Part shown: piece by piece, positions 14,898 through 16,660 of the stretch | Layout of the letters: each line of letters starts with the position of its first letter | How positions within the stretch are numbered: the stretch's first letter is position 1 | Assembly (NCBI GenBank): GCA_030643455.1 | Contig: DAOWLV010000018.1 | Coordinates: forward strand, 1-16,660 | Direction: 5' to 3' | Origin: Candidatus Krumholzibacteriia bacterium | GTDB lineage: Bacteria; Krumholzibacteriota; Krumholzibacteriia; LZORAL124-64-63 | Length of the DNA stretch: 16,660 bases | Translations under genes and position numbers: made by a program | Notes under the pieces: generated by a model | Database searches by the model: none | Seen by the model: only the letters and a program-made list of their open reading frames with translations | Told to the model about the DNA's origin: nothing

Positions 14898-15323
14898 TCA
14901 GGTTTTGAGGTCGATGACCATACCTGAGAGATCGTCCATATTGCCATGGAGGTTGAGGACTTTATCCGGGGTGAAACGGGCGACAAGGGTGCCGTCCGGC
15001 TTTCGGATCTCGATGAAGTAACCCCTGCTGTCCGGGTCGGGCTTGAAGCCGACCATATGCGGTTCGACCGATGCCTTGCGGATGGCCTCGGAAACCTTGG
15101 TGACGAATTCACGCATCTGCTCGGGATCCAGGTACTGGTTGCCACCCTTGGGTTGGGGGGCGGGCGGCTGAATTCCCGATTCCGTCAAGGTTTTGCGGAC
15201 ATCGGACTCTTCCGTCACGGGAGAAATCTTCCCTGTATCGTTTTGCAGACTGGTCTTCTGCTCCTGGACCTGAACCCCCGGTCCGGCTGGCTGAACGCCC
15301 TGGTTTTGTCCAATCGTGTTCAT
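14898..15323 (-). CDS. flaG: FlaG family protein
   Basis: A 141-residue protein. The first 60 or so residues are polar, Gln/Pro/Gly-rich and probably disordered. Residues about 65-141 form the FlaG domain: YLDPEQMREFVTKVSEAIRK, VGFKPDPDSRGYFIEI, RKPDGTLVARFTPDKVLNL and a last helix. FlaG proteins influence filament length and are often encoded between flagellin and fliD, exactly as here. The ribosome site is unusual: several GGA triplets precede the ATG and no standard-spaced AGGAG is seen. Confidence 0.88.
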   Translation of the reverse strand: MNTIGQNQGVQPAGPGVQVQEQKTSLQNDTGKISPVTEESDVRKTLTESGIQPPAPQPKGGNQYLDPEQMREFVTKVSEAIRKASVEPHMVGFKPDPDSRGYFIEIRKPDGTLVARFTPDKVLNLHGNMDDLSGMVIDLKT

Positions 15324-15340
15324 AACTTCCGGTCCGATCC

Positions 15341-15358
15341 TCCGACCTTCAAGTCGGA
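15341..15358 (-). promoter_or_regulatory. Hairpin in the flaG leader next to a cluster of GGA triplets
   Basis: On the minus strand TCCGAC-TTGAAG-GTCGGA is a perfect 6-bp inverted repeat with a 6-nt loop. The 20 nt between it and the flaG ATG hold GGA four times, the first overlapping the stem end. CsrA recognises GGA, so the region is a candidate for translational control. A factor-independent terminator is unlikely because no T run follows. Confidence 0.35.
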
Positions 15359-15393
15359 TTATTCGCGACCCCGCCTTTCCAGTCGTTCCCGCG

Positions 15394-15421
15394 AAGGAAA
15401 GAGCTGGGGGCGGGGCCGCCC
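15394..15421 (-). terminator. GC-rich hairpin after fliC (possible intrinsic terminator)
   Basis: On the minus strand GGGCG (15421-15417) and CGCCC (15412-15408) pair around GCCC. They are followed by a pyrimidine-rich stretch containing CTCTTTCCTT. It begins 12 nt after the fliC stop. It could end or attenuate the highly expressed flagellin transcript before flaG. The tail is not a clean T run, so support is moderate. Confidence 0.4.
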
Positions 15422-15433
15422 TTGATTTGCCCG

Positions 15434-16261
15434 TCAGCTGACGAGCAGGCTCAGCGCCAGGCCGGGCACCAGGTTGGCCTGGGACAACATGGAGATTCCG
15501 GCTTGCTGCAGGATCTGATAGGACGTCATCCTGGAGGTCTCGTAAGCGACATCCACGTCCCTGATCCGGCTGTTGGCGGCGGCCAGGTTTTCCGCGGTCA
15601 TGCTGATGTTCCGGATGGTCGATTCCAAACGGTTCTGAACAGCACCCCAGGCGCCACGGGCGGCGACCACGTTCTGGATGGCCACGTCGATTTCACCCAT
15701 GGCCAGCTGGGCCTCGGCCACGGTGCCGATGGTGTTGACGATTCCCAGATCAGCCGCAGTGTGGGATTGACTCAGGTCCACATCGATCCGGTCCTGGGCC
15801 ATGTTGGTGATGCCCACCTGGATTGCCACGATTCCCCCGGAACCGTCCAGCATCCTGAGTCCGTTGAATTCGGTCGTGGCCGCGATTCGGTCCATTTCCT
15901 CGATGAGAGCGGTATATTCCTGGTTGAGATATCCTCGCTCCGTGTCACCCAGGGTTCCGTTGAGTGACTGCATGGCCAGTTCCTTCATCCTCTGCAGGAT
16001 GTTGGAGACCTCGTCCATGGAACCTTCGGCGGTCTGGAGCATGCTGATGCCGTCCGAAGCATTGCGGCTGGCCTGGTTCAGGGCACGGATGTCGGCCTTC
16101 AGACTTTCGCTGATGGCCAGCCCGGCGGCGTCGTCACCGGCCCGGGTGATGCGCAGTCCTGAACTGAGCTTCTCCATGGACTTGGCAAAAGCCTTGGTGG
16201 CATTCATCAGATGCCGCTGAGTGTTGATGGAAGCGATATTGGTGTTGATGCGGATGCCCAT
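15434..16261 (-). CDS. fliC: Flagellin (filament protein)
   Basis: A 275-residue flagellin. The N-terminal D0/D1 has RINTNIASINTQRHL, KSMEKLSSGLRITRAGDDAAGLAISE and LQTAEGSMDEVSNILQRMKELA. The C-terminal half has RLESTIRNISMTAENLAAANSRIRDVDVAYETSRMTSYQILQQAG, then ISMLSQANLVP. Only about 25 residues separate the conserved halves, so the variable D2/D3 domains are nearly absent and the filament should be smooth and thin. The last residues (GLALSLLVS) extend a little past the usual SLL end. A strong AAGGAGG (16275-16269) lies 7 nt before the ATG. Expression is likely from the sigma-28-like promoter at 16390-16417 and under CsrA/FliW control. Confidence 0.97.
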   Translation of the reverse strand: MGIRINTNIASINTQRHLMNATKAFAKSMEKLSSGLRITRAGDDAAGLAISESLKADIRALNQASRNASDGISMLQTAEGSMDEVSNILQRMKELAMQSLNGTLGDTERGYLNQEYTALIEEMDRIAATTEFNGLRMLDGSGGIVAIQVGITNMAQDRIDVDLSQSHTAADLGIVNTIGTVAEAQLAMGEIDVAIQNVVAARGAWGAVQNRLESTIRNISMTAENLAAANSRIRDVDVAYETSRMTSYQILQQAGISMLSQANLVPGLALSLLVS

Positions 16262-16383
16262 GAGCTTTCCTCCTTGAAAACCATGTGGGTGCCGGTATGA
16301 CCGGTTGTGGTATCCGGGCCTCGAATTGACCCGGACTCGGGATTGGCGTGTCCTTCCTGGATCTACCTATCCCGATTGTGTCC
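16262..16383 (-). promoter_or_regulatory. Long flagellin 5' leader with hairpins and GGA sites (predicted CsrA target)
   Basis: From the predicted start near 16383 to the fliC ATG there are about 120 nt. The leader holds CCAGGAAGGA (16360-16351). A CCGGG/CCCGG hairpin spans 16334-16314, and a CCGGT-CAT-ACCGG hairpin spans 16304-16292. The ribosome site AAGGAGGA contains two further GGA. In Bacillus subtilis CsrA binds two GGA sites in the hag leader, one over the ribosome site and one upstream. The same layout is visible here and fits the fliW-csrA pair in this locus. Binding itself is inference. Confidence 0.5.
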
Positions 16384-16389
16384 CCATAA

Positions 16390-16417
16390 TTATCGTCCCT
16401 GTTTCAGCTAAACTTGA
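16390..16417 (-). promoter_or_regulatory. Sigma-28 (FliA)-like promoter of fliC
   Basis: On the minus strand TCAAGTTT (16417-16410) is followed after 12 nt by GACGATAA (16397-16390). The flagellar sigma-28 consensus is TAAAGTTT-N11-GCCGATAA, so each half has one mismatch and the spacer is one longer. Late flagellar genes such as flagellin use sigma-28. No fliA or flgM gene is in the window. Confidence 0.65.
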
Positions 16418-16514
16418 GGTTTTTTTGATTATTGGTTACTTCCTGCACCCTTGCCAAACCACCCCGAATCAGCATAAAGTACCATTCATGAAGCAATTCT
16501 AACCGGGAGCGAAA

Positions 16515-16660
16515 ATGGAAATCAATTCATTTACACCCGATCAGTTGAAGGAATTCCTGGTTCTGGTGGATGAACAGATAGTACCTCGGGGTTCATCCAC
16601 CCACGCCTGGGAAGACTTTCCCCTGGTTCTTGACCCGCAAAACAGCGACATGATCCTGGG
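16515..16660 (+). CDS. Unrecognised protein, N-terminal part
   Basis: The frame from ATG 16515 stays open to the window edge (48 codons) and has GGGAG at 16505-16509 with a 5-nt gap. The start reads MEINSFTPDQLKEFLVLVDE, then a polar stretch and AWEDFPLVLDPQNSD. There is no signal peptide or membrane segment. I do not recognise the family. It is divergent from fliC. A weak sigma-70-like pair (TTGCCA at 16451, TAAAGT at 16475, 18-nt spacer) could drive it. Confidence 0.6.
   Translation, partial: MEINSFTPDQLKEFLVLVDEQIVPRGSSTHAWEDFPLVLDPQNSDMIL

Noticed and set aside
15422..15967. 181-codon open frame on the plus strand inside fliC
   Set aside because: It is antisense to the conserved flagellin C-terminal domain; the product is low-complexity and His/Gly-rich.
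16305..16502. 65-codon open frame on the plus strand opposite the fliC leader
   Set aside because: It lies over the predicted fliC promoter and leader, lacks a good ribosome site, and its product resembles no protein I know.

Overview
This window is a flagellar assembly locus from a GC-rich, Gram-negative-type (diderm) bacterium. The L- and P-ring genes flgH and flgI show an outer membrane. The start of the window holds the end of an HU/IHF-type DNA-binding protein and a 29-residue, very basic AURKAIP1/COX24-type ribosome-associated protein. Its sequence style (MPNGRKRKRKK..THKRKKRLRKNR) is the one I know from Bacteroidota and relatives, so the host may be an FCB-group or neighbouring candidate-phylum bacterium. 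That placement is inference. The flagellar gene order also resembles that of Desulfobacterota-type deltaproteobacteria.

Layout. Positions 1-125: 3' end of an HU/IHF gene. 263-352: small basic ribosomal-type protein, followed by a likely terminator. 479-886: single-domain PilZ (c-di-GMP receptor) protein. 1047-2552: REC-PAS-HisKA-HATPase signalling protein. 2553-2860 is a 308-base gap holding a probable intrinsic terminator (2581-2615) and a sigma-54-like promoter (2796-2810). From 2861 a compact plus-strand operon runs flgF-flgG-flgA-flgH-flgI-flgJ(+lytic transglycosylase)-flgN-like-flgK-flgL-fliW-csrA, ending at 12618. Convergent to it, on the minus strand, are fliC (16261-15434), flaG, fliD, fliS and a fliT-like gene (ending at 12651). 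fliC has a good sigma-28-like promoter and a leader of about 120 nt. A gene truncated by the window edge starts at 16515 on the plus strand; I do not recognise it.

How the genes fit together. flgF/flgG encode the rod, and flgA helps form the P ring. flgH/flgI encode the L and P rings, and the FlgJ fusion caps the rod and opens the peptidoglycan. FlgK/FlgL form the hook-filament junction, with FlgN as their likely chaperone. FliC, FliD and FlaG make the filament, with FliS as the flagellin chaperone and the FliT-like protein as a possible cap chaperone. FliW and CsrA form the known translational switch on flagellin synthesis. GGA-rich leaders, seen in front of fliC, csrA, fliW and flaG, suggest that CsrA controls several genes of this locus.

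I see no mobile element, CRISPR array, tRNA or rRNA, and no clear evidence of a wholly new system. The most interesting points are the FlgJ-SLT fusion, the FlgH that lacks a lipoprotein cysteine, the tandem-duplicated middle of FlgL, and the possible locus-wide CsrA/FliW regulon. No flgM is present where it is usually found.
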